Source: Amycolatopsis orientalis DSM 43388 | GTDB taxonomy: Bacteria; Actinomycetota; Actinomycetes; Mycobacteriales; Pseudonocardiaceae | Reading direction: 5' to 3' | Assembly: GCF_000411975.1 (NCBI RefSeq) | Contig: NZ_ASXG01000042.1 | Location: 1-37,130, forward strand | Length of the DNA: 37,130 nucleotides | Shown: positions 22,885-31,946 of the stretch, one piece after another | Numbering within the stretch: the stretch's first letter is position 1 | Layout: the number at the start of each line of letters is the position of its first letter | Notes under the pieces: generated by a model | What the model saw: only the letters and a program-made list of their open reading frames with translations | Database searches by the model: none | What the model was told of the DNA's origin: nothing | Translations under genes and position numbers: made by a program

Positions 22885-24251
22885 GTCCCGCGTCCAGGCT
22901 TTCCTTGCGCTGCCGGGTTTCCGCGGCCTTCGGGCTCGTGCTGCTGGCGGTGGTCAGCGTGCTGTCCGCGGCGACCTGGCACCTCGCCACCGAGTACCTG
23001 CTCAACCAGCGCCAGCAGAGCGCCGACCGCCATTCCCGGATCAACGCACGGCTGGTCGAGAACACAATCCGCGACCGGACCGACGGTCTCGGCGAGCTGC
23101 TGTCCGGTCTGACCTCCGGGCCGAATTCGACGATTCTCGTGTCGCTGCCCGGCGGCTGGCACATCGCCGGCCGCCCGGTCGGGCCCGAAAACCTCCCGCC
23201 CGGTCTGCTCTCCCGCGCCCGCCCCGGCGCGCCCGCGCACGAGCGGTTCGTCGCCGACGGAGTCCCCGTCCTCGCGGTCGCGCAACCGCTCGCCAAGGCG
23301 AACGGCTTCTACGTCGAACTCCATCCGCTGCTCGGGCTCGAGCGGACCTTCCGCAATCTGCGCATGATCCTCGTCGCGGGCACCGTCGCGTGCGGGCTGT
23401 TCGGGGTGGCCCTCGGCGCGTGGGCGGCCCGGCGCGCACTGCGTCCGCTCGCCGCGTTCACCGAAACCGCGGCCCGGATCGCGCGCGGCGACCTGAGCGC
23501 CCGGCTGCCGGAGCAGGCTGGTCCAGACCTCGCTCCCCTCGCCGCGACGTTCAACTCCACCGCGGACGCCTTGGAGAAACGGGTCCGCCGCGACGCCCGG
23601 TTCGCCGCCGACGTCAGCCACGAACTCCGCTCGCCGCTCACCACGATGACGACCGTGGCCGAAGTCCTCGAACGCCGCCGCGACGCCATGCCCGAGCCCG
23701 CGCAGAAAGCGCTGCGCCTCCTGCTGGCGGAACTGCGCCGGTTTCGCGGCATGGTGCTCGACCTGCTGGAGATCTCGGCCGTCGACCAGGCCGACCACGG
23801 CGAGGACCGCGAACTGGTCGATCTCGGCGTGCTCGTCCGCAGCGGAGTCGCGAACAGCCCCGGCCCGCGTCCGCTCCTGGAACTCGACGCGGAGCCCCTG
23901 CTGGTCGCCGCCGACCGCCGCCGCCTCGACCGGGTCCTGGCCAACCTGCTCGACAACGCGGCCCGCTACGGCGGAGGCGCCGTCCGCGTGGCCGCACACG
24001 CGTGCGACGGGGTCGTCCGGCTGGAGGTGGACGACGCCGGGAACGGAGTGCCCGCCGAACTCCGGGAACGGATTTTCGAGCGGTTCTCCCGAGGGCGGCA
24101 CGCCGGACGGCGGGCTCCCGATTCGGGAACCGGGCTGGGACTGGCGATCGTCGCGGACCACGTGCACCGCCACGACGGCCGGGTGCGGGCGGAGGGAAGG
24201 CCCGGCGGCGGAGCGCGGTTCGTCGTCGAACTTCCCCAGGCGCGGGACTGA
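22881..24251 (+). CDS. Membrane sensor histidine kinase, partner of the preceding response regulator
   Basis: 456 residues from the GTG at 22881, which overlaps the regulator stop. Two membrane helices (about 12-32 and 162-182) bracket a periplasmic sensor region of about 125 residues with no recognised domain. Then come a HAMP linker (RRALRPLAAFTETAARIARGDLSARLP), a DHp helix with phospho-acceptor His247 (FAADVSHELRSPLTTM) and an ATPase domain with the N box (RVLANLLDNAARYG), G1 (VDDAGNGVP) and G2 (GTGLGLAIV). The signal sensed is unknown. It ends 13 bp from the convergent CLC gene. Confidence 0.95.
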   Translation: MSPASRLSLRCRVSAAFGLVLLAVVSVLSAATWHLATEYLLNQRQQSADRHSRINARLVENTIRDRTDGLGELLSGLTSGPNSTILVSLPGGWHIAGRPVGPENLPPGLLSRARPGAPAHERFVADGVPVLAVAQPLAKANGFYVELHPLLGLERTFRNLRMILVAGTVACGLFGVALGAWAARRALRPLAAFTETAARIARGDLSARLPEQAGPDLAPLAATFNSTADALEKRVRRDARFAADVSHELRSPLTTMTTVAEVLERRRDAMPEPAQKALRLLLAELRRFRGMVLDLLEISAVDQADHGEDRELVDLGVLVRSGVANSPGPRPLLELDAEPLLVAADRRRLDRVLANLLDNAARYGGGAVRVAAHACDGVVRLEVDDAGNGVPAELRERIFERFSRGRHAGRRAPDSGTGLGLAIVADHVHRHDGRVRAEGRPGGGARFVVELPQARD

Positions 24252-24264
24252 TCGCCTTCGGCGG

Positions 24265-26034
24265 TTACCGGCCGGCCACCGCGGGTTCCAGCGCGCTCAA
24301 CACCGATTGGTGCGTGATCCACCCGGTCAGCTCGGCAGTGCCGGTCAGCACCGGGAGACCGGTTCCCGGGGCCTGGGCGAGCGCGTCCAGCGCGTCGGCG
24401 AGCGTCGAATCGCTCGTCACCAACGGCGGCAGCTCGGCGAGATCCCCCACCTGGCCGGTGTGGTCCTCGGCCACTGCCTCGGCGACGGCGCGGGCGGTCG
24501 CGCAGCCTTCGTAGCGGCCGTGTGCGTCGACCACCGGCAGGATTCCGTGGCCGGACAGCGCGAGCGCGTGCGCGGCCAGTTCCAGCGGCAGGTCCTCGCG
24601 CAGCGGCTCCGGCAGCGGTTCGGTGACCGCGGAGACTTTCGTGTCGGCCAGGCGTCGCGCGGACGGGCGCTGGTCCAGATCGATGCCGCGGCGGCGGAGT
24701 TTGAGGGTGTAGATCGTGTCCCGGCTCAGCGCGCGGCTCACCGCGGTCGCGATCACGATGGCGGTCAGCATCGGCAGGATCACGGTGTACTGGCCGGTCA
24801 GCTCGAACAGCACGATCACCGCCGTGATCGGGGCCCGCGCCGCGCCCGCGAACGCCGCGCCCATGCCGATCAGCCCGTACACGCCCGGCGACGCGGTCAG
24901 CGACGGCAGCCACGCGTGCACCCCGATCCCGAACGCCGTGCCCGCCATCGCGCCGATGAACAGCGACGGAGCGAACACCCCGCCCGAGCCGCCGATCCCG
25001 ATCGTCAGACTGGTCGCCACCATTTTCCCGAGCAGGAGCACCAGCAGGAACCCGAAGACGTACTTGCCTTCGACCGCGTTCTGCAGCACGGGATAGCCCA
25101 CCCCGTACATCTGCGGCAGCGCCAGCAGCAGCCCGCCGAGGAAGATCCCGCCGACCGCCGGGCGCAGCCACTCCGGACCCCGCCACAGCCGGTCGCACAG
25201 GTCCTCGATCCAATACAGCACCCGGGTGAACAGCACCCCGCACGCGCCGACCACCAGACCCAGCGCGACGAAAAGCAGATACTCCACCGGATTCCGCAGG
25301 GTGAACGGCGGCAGGTCCAGGAACGGCGCGTTCCCCAGCACCGCCCGGCCCACCACGCTCGCCGTCACGCTCGCGAGCACTACCGCGCCGAACGACTCCG
25401 CGGCGAAATCGCGCAGGATCAGCTCCATCGCGAAGAACGGACCGGCCAGCGGCGCGTTGAACGTCGCCGCGATCCCGCCCGCCGCACCGCACGCCACCAG
25501 CACCCGCAACCGCGACTCCGGCAGCCGCGCCGCCCGGCCCAGCGCCGACCCCAGCGCCGATCCGATCTGCACGATCGGCCCCTCCCGGCCCACCGAACCG
25601 CCGGACCCGATGGTCAACGCCGACGCCAGCGCCTTCACCACGCTCACCTGCACCGGAATCCGCCCGCCCCGCTCGGCGACGGCGTACATCACCTCCGGCA
25701 CCCCGTGCCCGCGCGCCTCCGGGGCGAACCGGTGCACCAGCGGCCCGTACAGCAGACCCGCGATCGCCGGGGCCAGCAGCAGGAACCACGGTCCCAGCGC
25801 GGGAAACCACGAATGCGCCGCCCGCCCGGCGTCCGAGTAGTCCGCGTGCCCCGAGAACACATGGGTGAACGACGTGATCAGCCACCGGAACACCACCGCG
25901 CCCAGCCCCGCGCCCGCCCCGATCAGCACCGCCAGCCCGACCAGCCCGGTCCGGCTCTCCCGCACCCACCGGCCGACCGGCTGGCGCGCCGGCACGGCCA
26001 GCCCGCGTTTCCCCGCACTCTCACCCGACAACAT
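24265..26034 (-). CDS. CLC-type chloride channel/antiporter with C-terminal CBS domains
   Basis: 589 residues from the ATG at 26034 (a TTG at 26049 adds five). The CLC core holds the GHGVPEV motif (a G-x-G-x-P variant), GSGGSVGREGP (143-153; Glu151 is the external gating glutamate), GIGGSGGVFAPSLFIGAMAG and about ten or more hydrophobic helices. By eye the position of the internal proton glutamate of E. coli ClcA (second Glu of IIEEM) is Leu here (AMELIL), so coupling may differ. Residues about 455-589 form a CBS pair, likely ligand-gated. No Shine-Dalgarno is visible upstream of the start. It imports or exchanges chloride or another anion. Confidence 0.9.
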   Translation of the reverse strand: MLSGESAGKRGLAVPARQPVGRWVRESRTGLVGLAVLIGAGAGLGAVVFRWLITSFTHVFSGHADYSDAGRAAHSWFPALGPWFLLLAPAIAGLLYGPLVHRFAPEARGHGVPEVMYAVAERGGRIPVQVSVVKALASALTIGSGGSVGREGPIVQIGSALGSALGRAARLPESRLRVLVACGAAGGIAATFNAPLAGPFFAMELILRDFAAESFGAVVLASVTASVVGRAVLGNAPFLDLPPFTLRNPVEYLLFVALGLVVGACGVLFTRVLYWIEDLCDRLWRGPEWLRPAVGGIFLGGLLLALPQMYGVGYPVLQNAVEGKYVFGFLLVLLLGKMVATSLTIGIGGSGGVFAPSLFIGAMAGTAFGIGVHAWLPSLTASPGVYGLIGMGAAFAGAARAPITAVIVLFELTGQYTVILPMLTAIVIATAVSRALSRDTIYTLKLRRRGIDLDQRPSARRLADTKVSAVTEPLPEPLREDLPLELAAHALALSGHGILPVVDAHGRYEGCATARAVAEAVAEDHTGQVGDLAELPPLVTSDSTLADALDALAQAPGTGLPVLTGTAELTGWITHQSVLSALEPAVAGR

Positions 26035-26155
26035 TGATGCAGTATGCAACAGTTGCGCACGGACATGGTTGCGGGATCGCTCACACTCCCGCCGGGCGGC
26101 GGCGGTTTTCGCACGCTGTCCGGGCTTTCGTCCGTTTTGACTCCGGACGGCGGTT

Positions 26156-27445
26156 TCAGAACACGAAGTAGCGCAACCACAGATACGGCGCGGCGACGAG
26201 CACGGTCAGCAGCGTGACGACCGCGCCCTTCTTCGTGAACTCCCAGAACGAAATCGGCGCCCCGGCCCGCGCCGCGAGGCCGAGCACCACGACATTCGCG
26301 CTGGCGCCGACCGCGGTCATGTTGCCGCCGAAGTCCGCGCCGAGCGCCAGCGACCACCACAGCGCCTCGGAGTGCGCCGGATCCGGGATGTCGTGGGTGA
26401 GCGCGAGCACGAGCGGGCTCATCGTTGCCACGTAAGGGATGTTGTCGATCACGCCGGACAGCAGTGCGGACACCCCGAGGATCAGGAAGACCGCGAGCAG
26501 CGCGTTCCCGCCGGTCGCGCCCGCGGCGACCTTCGCGAGCCAGTCGATCGCCCCGGTCTTGACCAGCGCGCCGATCATGATGAACAGGCCGGCGAAGAAC
26601 AGCAGGGTCTCCCATTCGACCCCGGCCAGGTACTGCTTGGGCGGCGTGCCCGACAGCAGCACCAGCAGACCCGCGCCGAGCAGCGCGACCACGGACGGGT
26701 CCAGGTGCACCACCGAATGCAGCACGAATCCGGCGAACACCAGCAGCGGCACGGCACCGGACTTCACCAGCAGTTTCGGCTGCCGGATGGCCTCGCGTTC
26801 GTTGAGCGCCATGACATCGGCGACCCGCTGCGGGTCGACGGCGAACGAACCGCGGAACAGCCACGGCAGCACGAGCCCCAGCACCACGAGTTCGAGCGCG
26901 ACGATCGGCGCGAGGTTGAGCAGGAAGTCGTTGAACGCCAGCCCCGCGCGGCTGCCGATGACGATGTTCGGCGGGTCGCCGATCAGCGTCGCGGTGCCGC
27001 CGATGTTGGAGGCCAGCATCTCGGCGATCAGGAACGGGACCGGGCTGATGTCGAGCCGGTCGCACACCAGCAGCGTCACCGGGGCGATCAGCAGCACGGT
27101 CGTCACGTTGTCCAGGAACGCCGAGGCGACCGCGGTGATCAGCACCAGCAGCAGCATGATCCGCAGCGGCGAGCCCTTGGCGCGTTTGGCCGCCCAGATC
27201 GCGACGAACTCGAACACCCCGGTGCGGCGCAGGATCCCGACGATGATCATCATGCCGAGCAGCAGGAACAGCACGTTCCAGTCGACGCCGGTGTCCTCGG
27301 AGAAGAACGCGTCCGCCGACCCGCTCACCCCGGTCGCGAGCACCACGCCCGCCCCGGCCAGCGCGGCGGTCATCTTCGGGATCTTCTCGGTGGCGATGAA
27401 CACGTAGGCCACCACGAACACGACGACCGCGATGACCGTGCTCAC
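26156..27445 (-). CDS. SLC13/ArsB-NhaD-type permease
   Basis: 429 residues from a GTG start, hydrophobic throughout with about 11 helices in two repeats. Diagnostic segments are [20 protein letters not shown] and [21 protein letters not shown] in the first half and [20 protein letters not shown] and [19 protein letters not shown] in the second, the paired substrate/ion motifs of the ArsB/NhaD/CitT superfamily. Substrate is not readable (arsenite, Na+/H+ or a divalent anion). The CBS-pair protein gene lies 31 bp upstream on the same strand, so the two are probably one operon. Confidence 0.9.
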   Translation of the reverse strand: MSTVIAVVVFVVAYVFIATEKIPKMTAALAGAGVVLATGVSGSADAFFSEDTGVDWNVLFLLLGMMIIVGILRRTGVFEFVAIWAAKRAKGSPLRIMLLLVLITAVASAFLDNVTTVLLIAPVTLLVCDRLDISPVPFLIAEMLASNIGGTATLIGDPPNIVIGSRAGLAFNDFLLNLAPIVALELVVLGLVLPWLFRGSFAVDPQRVADVMALNEREAIRQPKLLVKSGAVPLLVFAGFVLHSVVHLDPSVVALLGAGLLVLLSGTPPKQYLAGVEWETLLFFAGLFIMIGALVKTGAIDWLAKVAAGATGGNALLAVFLILGVSALLSGVIDNIPYVATMSPLVLALTHDIPDPAHSEALWWSLALGADFGGNMTAVGASANVVVLGLAARAGAPISFWEFTKKGAVVTLLTVLVAAPYLWLRYFVF

Positions 27446-27476
27446 CGGCGGACCGCCCGGGGCGATCCCAGCCGGC

Positions 27477-27923
27477 TCAGCGAGGCGTCAGCGCGTGCTC
27501 CAGCAGCCGCGACGCGGACACCACGCCGAGCAGAGTCCGGTCCCGCATGACCGCCACGAGCGGGCAGCGCAGCCGGGCCATCGTCGCGGCAACCTCCACG
27601 ATCGTGTCGTCGGCGTCCACCCTGGGCAGCTCGCGCGGTTCGTCGGGCAGCAGCTCGCGCACCGTCCGCCCGCCCAGCTTGTCCGCGACGCGGTCCGCCA
27701 TCGACTCGCTGAGCACCCCGGCCAGCGACGGATCGTCGCGCACGTAAGGCGGCACCAGGAACTGCACGACGTCCGAGGCGGGCAGCACCGTGTGCGGGCA
27801 CCCGGACGCTTCGGTCACCACCAGCCCGGGCAGCCGGTGCTCGGCCAGCAGGCGCGCGGCCGCCAGCGCGTCCGCATCGAGGTCGACGACCGGGAACTCC
27901 TCGGCCAGGTCCGCTGCGCGCAT
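27477..27923 (-). CDS. Stand-alone CBS-pair protein
   Basis: 148 residues forming two CBS motifs: residues 1-60 ([45 protein letters not shown]) and about 88-148 ([44 protein letters not shown]). Such modules bind adenosine nucleotides and regulate a partner. Its position 31 bp before the SLC13-type permease suggests it gates that transporter; the nearby CLC protein carries its own CBS pair. Confidence 0.88.
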   Translation of the reverse strand: MRAADLAEEFPVVDLDADALAAARLLAEHRLPGLVVTEASGCPHTVLPASDVVQFLVPPYVRDDPSLAGVLSESMADRVADKLGGRTVRELLPDEPRELPRVDADDTIVEVAATMARLRCPLVAVMRDRTLLGVVSASRLLEHALTPR

Positions 27924-28158
27924 GCCCCCAGGCTACGGCCGGCCGGGCGGCTCCGCCGGAACTCCGGATTTCTTTCCGCACACCTGACGCCAGCGCCATC
28001 GGGGACTCCTCGGGGTCGGCCGGACCGCCCGCCGTCCCGGCTGGACACGGGCAGGCCGACCAGACTTCCCGGCACACCACGCGTAAAGATGCCGCAAAGA
28101 CCGGCCCTCGGCAAACCGGGGCGCCGCTGCCGAGCGAGCGCTCCGGCGCGACCCTCGG
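27924..28158. other. Intergenic region, promoter of the CBS-permease unit; no gene seen
   Basis: 235 bp between the start of the CBS gene and the stop of the upstream DUF308 gene on the same strand. No family-like protein in any frame and no strong hairpin; it presumably holds the promoter for the CBS-permease pair. Confidence 0.4.
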
Positions 28159-28698
28159 TCAGTGCGGACGGACATCCAGCCGGAGCGCCGAGACGAAGAA
28201 GAAGACCCCGCCCAGCACCGCATACCCGGCCACGGCGGTCAGCGACGGGTTCGGCCCGCCGGCGCTGAGGATGAAGTTCGCCCCGGCCAGCACCGAAATG
28301 CCGCCGCTGAGGATCATCGGCCACTGGCCGCCCATCGCGCGCCGGCCGACGGCCACGATCAGCTGGACCAGACCGGCCGCGACCGCCCACGCGCCCCACA
28401 CGCGGAGCACCGCCGGAACCCCGGACGCGCTGGCGACCGCGATGCCGATGCCCGCCAGCAGGCTGATCGCGATGTTCACGTACAACCCCGCGGCACGGGA
28501 CCAGCGCGCGTCCACCACCGCGGCGGCGACGTCGAACAACGGATAGACGACGACCAGGACCACTCCGATCGGGCCGAGGTGCGACTTCGAGGTGAGGAAC
28601 AACAACGCCGCCCACCCGACGGCGAAGGCGAACCGCACGAAATACAGCCGACGCAACGGAGCCGCGGTTCCGGCGGCAGGCGAGTCAACGATGGTCAC
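28159..28698 (-). CDS. DUF308/HdeD-like membrane protein
   Basis: 179 residues, about six hydrophobic helices (FVRFAFAVGWAALLFL, GPIGVVLVVVYPLFDVAAAVV, LYVNIAISLLAGIGIAVA, VWGAWAVAAGLVQLIVAV, WPMILSGGISVLAGANFIL, AGYAVLGGVFFFVSAL). The helix pattern with Gly-rich SGGISVLAG resembles the DUF308 (HdeD) family, implicated in acid or envelope stress in enterobacteria. It lies 99 bp downstream of the TetR gene on the same strand, with a TetR-like operator in between, so it is the probable target of that regulator. Confidence 0.75.
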   Translation of the reverse strand: MTIVDSPAAGTAAPLRRLYFVRFAFAVGWAALLFLTSKSHLGPIGVVLVVVYPLFDVAAAVVDARWSRAAGLYVNIAISLLAGIGIAVASASGVPAVLRVWGAWAVAAGLVQLIVAVGRRAMGGQWPMILSGGISVLAGANFILSAGGPNPSLTAVAGYAVLGGVFFFVSALRLDVRPH

Positions 28699-28726
28699 GA
28701 CGATCCTTCCCAGACCTAGCGAGAGA

Positions 28727-28740
28727 GAACGTTCTGTCTC
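28727..28740. promoter_or_regulatory. Candidate TetR operator, copy 1 (upstream of the DUF308 gene)
   Basis: GAACGTTCTGTCTC shares the pattern GAACGKTCKGTCYC with 29427-29440 (11 of 14 identical). It overlaps the perfect 10-base palindrome AGAACGTTCT (28726-28735), 28 bp upstream of the DUF308 start. Confidence 0.55.
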
Positions 28741-28797
28741 CCTGAGCCTGGCGGCCCGGCGCGGGCCGGGTCAAGGCCGGAGGGGCTTTCCGAAGTC

Positions 28798-29406
28798 TTA
28801 CGGGCAACCGGGAAGGAGCTGCTTCGCCGCCGAACCGAGGCGGTGCCGCAGGATCCCGTCGACGCCCTGAAGGAACGTCTCGCCGACTTGGACCGGATCG
28901 GTCAGGCAGCCCGACGCCATCGCACCGTCGCGCAGCAGCACGAAATGCCGTGCCGCCGGCTCCGGCGGAGTCTCGCCGATCTGCGCGAGCAGGTCCGTCA
29001 CGGTGCGCAGGAACCACTCGCGGTGCGCCAGGACCGCCTGGTGCACGGGGTGCTTCGGGTCCGGGTATTCCGCCGCCGCGTTGAGGAACGCGCAGCCGCG
29101 GAAGTGCGCCGACTGGATGCTCTCGGCGATCAGCTCGGCGATCGCGCGCACCGCGTCGGCCGCGGGCAGGTTGGCGGCGAGGATCTTGCCGATCCCGTCG
29201 CGTTCCATTTCGGATACGCCCCGCAGATATGCGACGACGAGGTCTTCCTTGCCGGGGAAATGCCGGTACAGCGTGGCCCGGGTGACCTTCGCTTCCGCCA
29301 CGAGCCGGTCGATCCCCACCGAGTGGAGGCCTTCGGCGTAGAAGATCCGGGTCGCGGTCGCGAGCAGCCGCGACCGCGCCTCGGACACCTGAACCTTCTG
29401 CACCAC
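28798..29406 (-). CDS. TetR/AcrR family regulator with TetR_C-type ligand domain
   Basis: 202 residues from a GTG at 29406 (GTG 29403 also in frame). The DNA-binding region at about 8-55 reads RSRLLATATRIFYAEGLHSVGIDRLVAEAKVTRATLYRHFPGKEDLVVAYL, a classic TetR motif with LYRHFPGKEDLV. The later FRGCAFLNAAAEYPDPKHPVHQAVLAHREWF segment occurs in many small actinobacterial TetR repressors. Near-identical operator-like motifs lie upstream of this gene and of the downstream DUF308 gene, suggesting autoregulation and local control. Confidence 0.9.
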   Translation of the reverse strand: MVQKVQVSEARSRLLATATRIFYAEGLHSVGIDRLVAEAKVTRATLYRHFPGKEDLVVAYLRGVSEMERDGIGKILAANLPAADAVRAIAELIAESIQSAHFRGCAFLNAAAEYPDPKHPVHQAVLAHREWFLRTVTDLLAQIGETPPEPAARHFVLLRDGAMASGCLTDPVQVGETFLQGVDGILRHRLGSAAKQLLPGCP

Positions 29407-29426
29407 AACGGCAACGCTAGCAGAGC

Positions 29427-29444
29427 GAACGGTCGGTCCCGTTC
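29427..29444. promoter_or_regulatory. Candidate TetR operator, copy 2 (upstream of the TetR gene)
   Basis: GAACGGTCGGTCCCGTTC: perfect 6-bp inverted arms (GAACGG/CCGTTC) around TCGGTC, 21 bp upstream of the TetR start. Its first 14 bases match copy 1 at 28727-28740 at 11 positions. Confidence 0.6.
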
Positions 29445-29451
29445 CGTCGCG

Positions 29452-30624
29452 TCACCCCGCCAGCTGGTCGCCGATCTGGTCGAACACCGCTTCCAGCGGC
29501 GGTACCGGGACCGCCGGCGACATCACGTGCGAGCCGTAATGCGCGACGACCAGCTCCCGGCCCGGGCTGACCCGCAGCCGCTGCCCGTGGATGCCTCGCG
29601 CGTCGAACGTGCCGTGGCCGTCGCCGGGGACCCACCAGAAATTGTGGTAACCGATCGGCCGCGCCGCACCGGTCGGCAAGGCGCGTTGCGCGGGGCCCGG
29701 CGGCACGTCGGTCAGGCCGGCGACCACGCGTTCCGGCACGAGCTGCTGGTCCCCGACCGTGCCGCCGCGGCGCAGCATCTCCCCGACCCGAGCCAGATCG
29801 CGCAGGGTGGCGCTGTAGCGGCCGCAGGCGATCTCCGTGCCGGTGGAATCCAGGCAGTACGACCCGTCCTCGTCCGCGCCCAGCCGGGCCCAGACCCGTT
29901 CGCTCCACAGTTCGGCGAGGTTGGCGCCGCTGACTCGGCGAAGAGCCTCGGCCACGGCCTCGGTGTTCCCGTTGTCGTAGCGGAATCCGGTTCCCGGCGG
30001 CGCGACAGCCCGCGCGGTGGCCAGATGTTCCTTGACGCTCGTGGGCCCGGAGTAGCCGGCCGGTCGAGGCACGATGCCGACCGCGGCGAAATACCGCTGC
30101 GCTTCCAGGGGCTTGCAGAACGGCCGTCCGCCGTAGTCCATCACGGTGCCCATGTGCAGCAGATGGCGGATCGCGGCGTCGCCGAACGCGGTGCCGCCGA
30201 GTTCAGGCGCGTAATGGGACAGCGGCTGATCCTCGTCGAGCACACCTTCGTCGATCAGCAGCGCGGCGAGCAGCCCGGTCCACGACTTCGCGACCGACGC
30301 GGACAGGTGGACGTCGTGCGGCCGCATGCCGTGGAAGTACCGTTCGTAGACGATTTTCCCCCGGTGCGCCACCAGGATCGCGTCCGTTTCCGCACCGGCC
30401 AGGAACTCGGCCAGCTTGACGGCCGCTCCCCCGGCGCGCGGAGTGACGAGAAGGCGGTCCAGGTCTTGGGGCTCCTCGGGCAGCTCCCAGCGCGGGCCCG
30501 TGCCGCGCCAGACTCGCCGGGTCGGGCCGGTTTCCCGGGCGCGCGTCATGCCGAGGCGGACGAACGCCGGGTCGACGTAGCCGCGGCTCCAATACGCGTT
30601 GTCCACTGTGTACGGATCGGTCAC
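29452..30624 (-). CDS. Serine hydrolase of the beta-lactamase/NylB-like (SxxK) family
   Basis: 390 residues, the size of 6-aminohexanoate-dimer hydrolase NylB (392). The nucleophile motif is Ser110-x2-Lys113 (SASVAKSW), against Ser112/Lys115 in NylB, and Tyr216 in FRYDNGNTEAV matches the NylB Tyr215 region. No signal peptide is seen, so it is cytoplasmic like NylB and unlike beta-lactamases. The family hydrolyses small amides and esters. Its ATGA overlap with the MFS gene makes it the last gene of the ligase-ACAD-MFS operon, so it may cleave an imported ester or amide. The true substrate is unknown. Confidence 0.88.
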   Translation of the reverse strand: MTDPYTVDNAYWSRGYVDPAFVRLGMTRARETGPTRRVWRGTGPRWELPEEPQDLDRLLVTPRAGGAAVKLAEFLAGAETDAILVAHRGKIVYERYFHGMRPHDVHLSASVAKSWTGLLAALLIDEGVLDEDQPLSHYAPELGGTAFGDAAIRHLLHMGTVMDYGGRPFCKPLEAQRYFAAVGIVPRPAGYSGPTSVKEHLATARAVAPPGTGFRYDNGNTEAVAEALRRVSGANLAELWSERVWARLGADEDGSYCLDSTGTEIACGRYSATLRDLARVGEMLRRGGTVGDQQLVPERVVAGLTDVPPGPAQRALPTGAARPIGYHNFWWVPGDGHGTFDARGIHGQRLRVSPGRELVVAHYGSHVMSPAVPVPPLEAVFDQIGDQLAG

Positions 30625-31946
30625 GGTTTCTCCTTGACTGCGGCGAGGGCGGCGATCCGGCGGGCGTCGCGTTCCGGTCGGACGAAGAACAGCGCGCCCA
30701 GCCCGCCCGCCATCATCAGGACGCCGGGGATCGCGAAGGCGGTGGCGAATCCGGCGGCCGGTCCGTCAGCGGCCTCGACGAGCCGGCCGGTGACATATGG
30801 CGCGAGCAGTCCGGCGATGGTGACCAGCGCGACGCTGACCGACAGCACCGCACCCCGCTGTGCGGGCGGGCTGATTTCGCTGTTGACCGTCTGCCCGTTG
30901 GCGAAGGTGACGCCGTGAAAGCTGAACGCCACCGCGATCAGGACGATCCGCAGCGCGGGCTGGGTCACGGTCGGCAGCAGCACCATCGCCAGGCCGGACA
31001 AGATCAGCACACAGCCGCCGAGGATGCCGCGCGCGATCCGGCTGGGCACGCCGAGATGCAGCAGCCACTGGGTGATCGCGCCGTGCGTGAACGTCAGGAT
31101 CAGCCCGGCCAGCCAGGGAATCGTCGCGATCGCGGCGGCCTCGCCAGTGCTGTAGCCGAGCGCGGTTTCGAGGTAGGACGGCAGCCAGGCCACCATCAGC
31201 GTGGACGTCCAGTACGCGCCGAACGCGCCGGTGAACCCGCCGAGCCAGGTTCCGGAGAGCAGGATCCGCCGGTAGGGGACCCGGCGCACCGGCACCGGCG
31301 CCGCCCCGGCGGCCGGGGCGTGGTCGGCCGGACCGTCGCGGCCGATCAGCAGCCACAGCGCGCACCACACGCAGCCGACCAGGAACATGGTCAGGAACGC
31401 GGCCCGCCAGCCGAAGTGCACGATCACCAGGGTGAGCAGCGGGGTCGCGATCGCCCCGCCCAGCGCGCCGCCGCCGACGATCAGCGCGCTCGGGATGTTG
31501 CGCTTGGTGTTGGGAAACCAGCTGTGCGCGGCGTGCATGGCCATCGGCTGCGCGGGCCCTTCGGCGGCGCCGAGCACGATCCGGCTCGCCAGCAGCAGCC
31601 CGATCCCGCCCGCGGCGACCACGGACACCTGCGTCACCGCCCAGACCAGCGCGAGCACCAGCAGGATCCACCGCGTCGAGATCCGGCTCGACGCGAGGCC
31701 GACTCCCAGCGCGCAGACGCTGAACAGGAAGAAGAACGAACTCGACAGCAGGCCGTACTGCGACGGGCTCAGCCCGAACTCGTGCATGATCGGGCGCGCG
31801 GCCAGCCCGAGGACGGTCTTGTCGCCGTAGTTGATCAGCATGAACAGCAGCAGCATGGCCACCACCGACCAGCGGCGCAGCCAGGTGCTCCCCGCGGCGC
31901 CGTTCGCCGGCGCGGCCGAGCGGGGCCGGGTGCCGGCGGGCTTCAT
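30621..31946 (-). CDS. MFS transporter, anion:cation symporter (organic acid uptake) type
   Basis: 441 residues with twelve hydrophobic segments. TM1 contains LLLFMLINYGDKTVLGLAARPI, followed by GLSPSQYGLLSSSFFFLF, RIVLGAAEGPAQPMAMHAAHSWFPNTKRNIPSA in TM4-5 and FGWRAAFLTMFLVG; these are typical of the ACS family (GudP, tartrate and 4-hydroxyphenylacetate importers). It probably imports an organic acid, in symport with protons, that the neighbouring CoA ligase then activates. Start ATG 31946 overlaps the ACAD stop; the stop overlaps the hydrolase start. Confidence 0.9.
   Translation of the reverse strand: MKPAGTRPRSAAPANGAAGSTWLRRWSVVAMLLLFMLINYGDKTVLGLAARPIMHEFGLSPSQYGLLSSSFFFLFSVCALGVGLASSRISTRWILLVLALVWAVTQVSVVAAGGIGLLLASRIVLGAAEGPAQPMAMHAAHSWFPNTKRNIPSALIVGGGALGGAIATPLLTLVIVHFGWRAAFLTMFLVGCVWCALWLLIGRDGPADHAPAAGAAPVPVRRVPYRRILLSGTWLGGFTGAFGAYWTSTLMVAWLPSYLETALGYSTGEAAAIATIPWLAGLILTFTHGAITQWLLHLGVPSRIARGILGGCVLILSGLAMVLLPTVTQPALRIVLIAVAFSFHGVTFANGQTVNSEISPPAQRGAVLSVSVALVTIAGLLAPYVTGRLVEAADGPAAGFATAFAIPGVLMMAGGLGALFFVRPERDARRIAALAAVKEKP

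Noticed and set aside
29452..30624. Calling the SxxK hydrolase a beta-lactamase resistance gene
   Set aside because: No signal peptide, catabolic operon context and NylB-like spacing of Ser, Lys and Tyr argue for a metabolic hydrolase.
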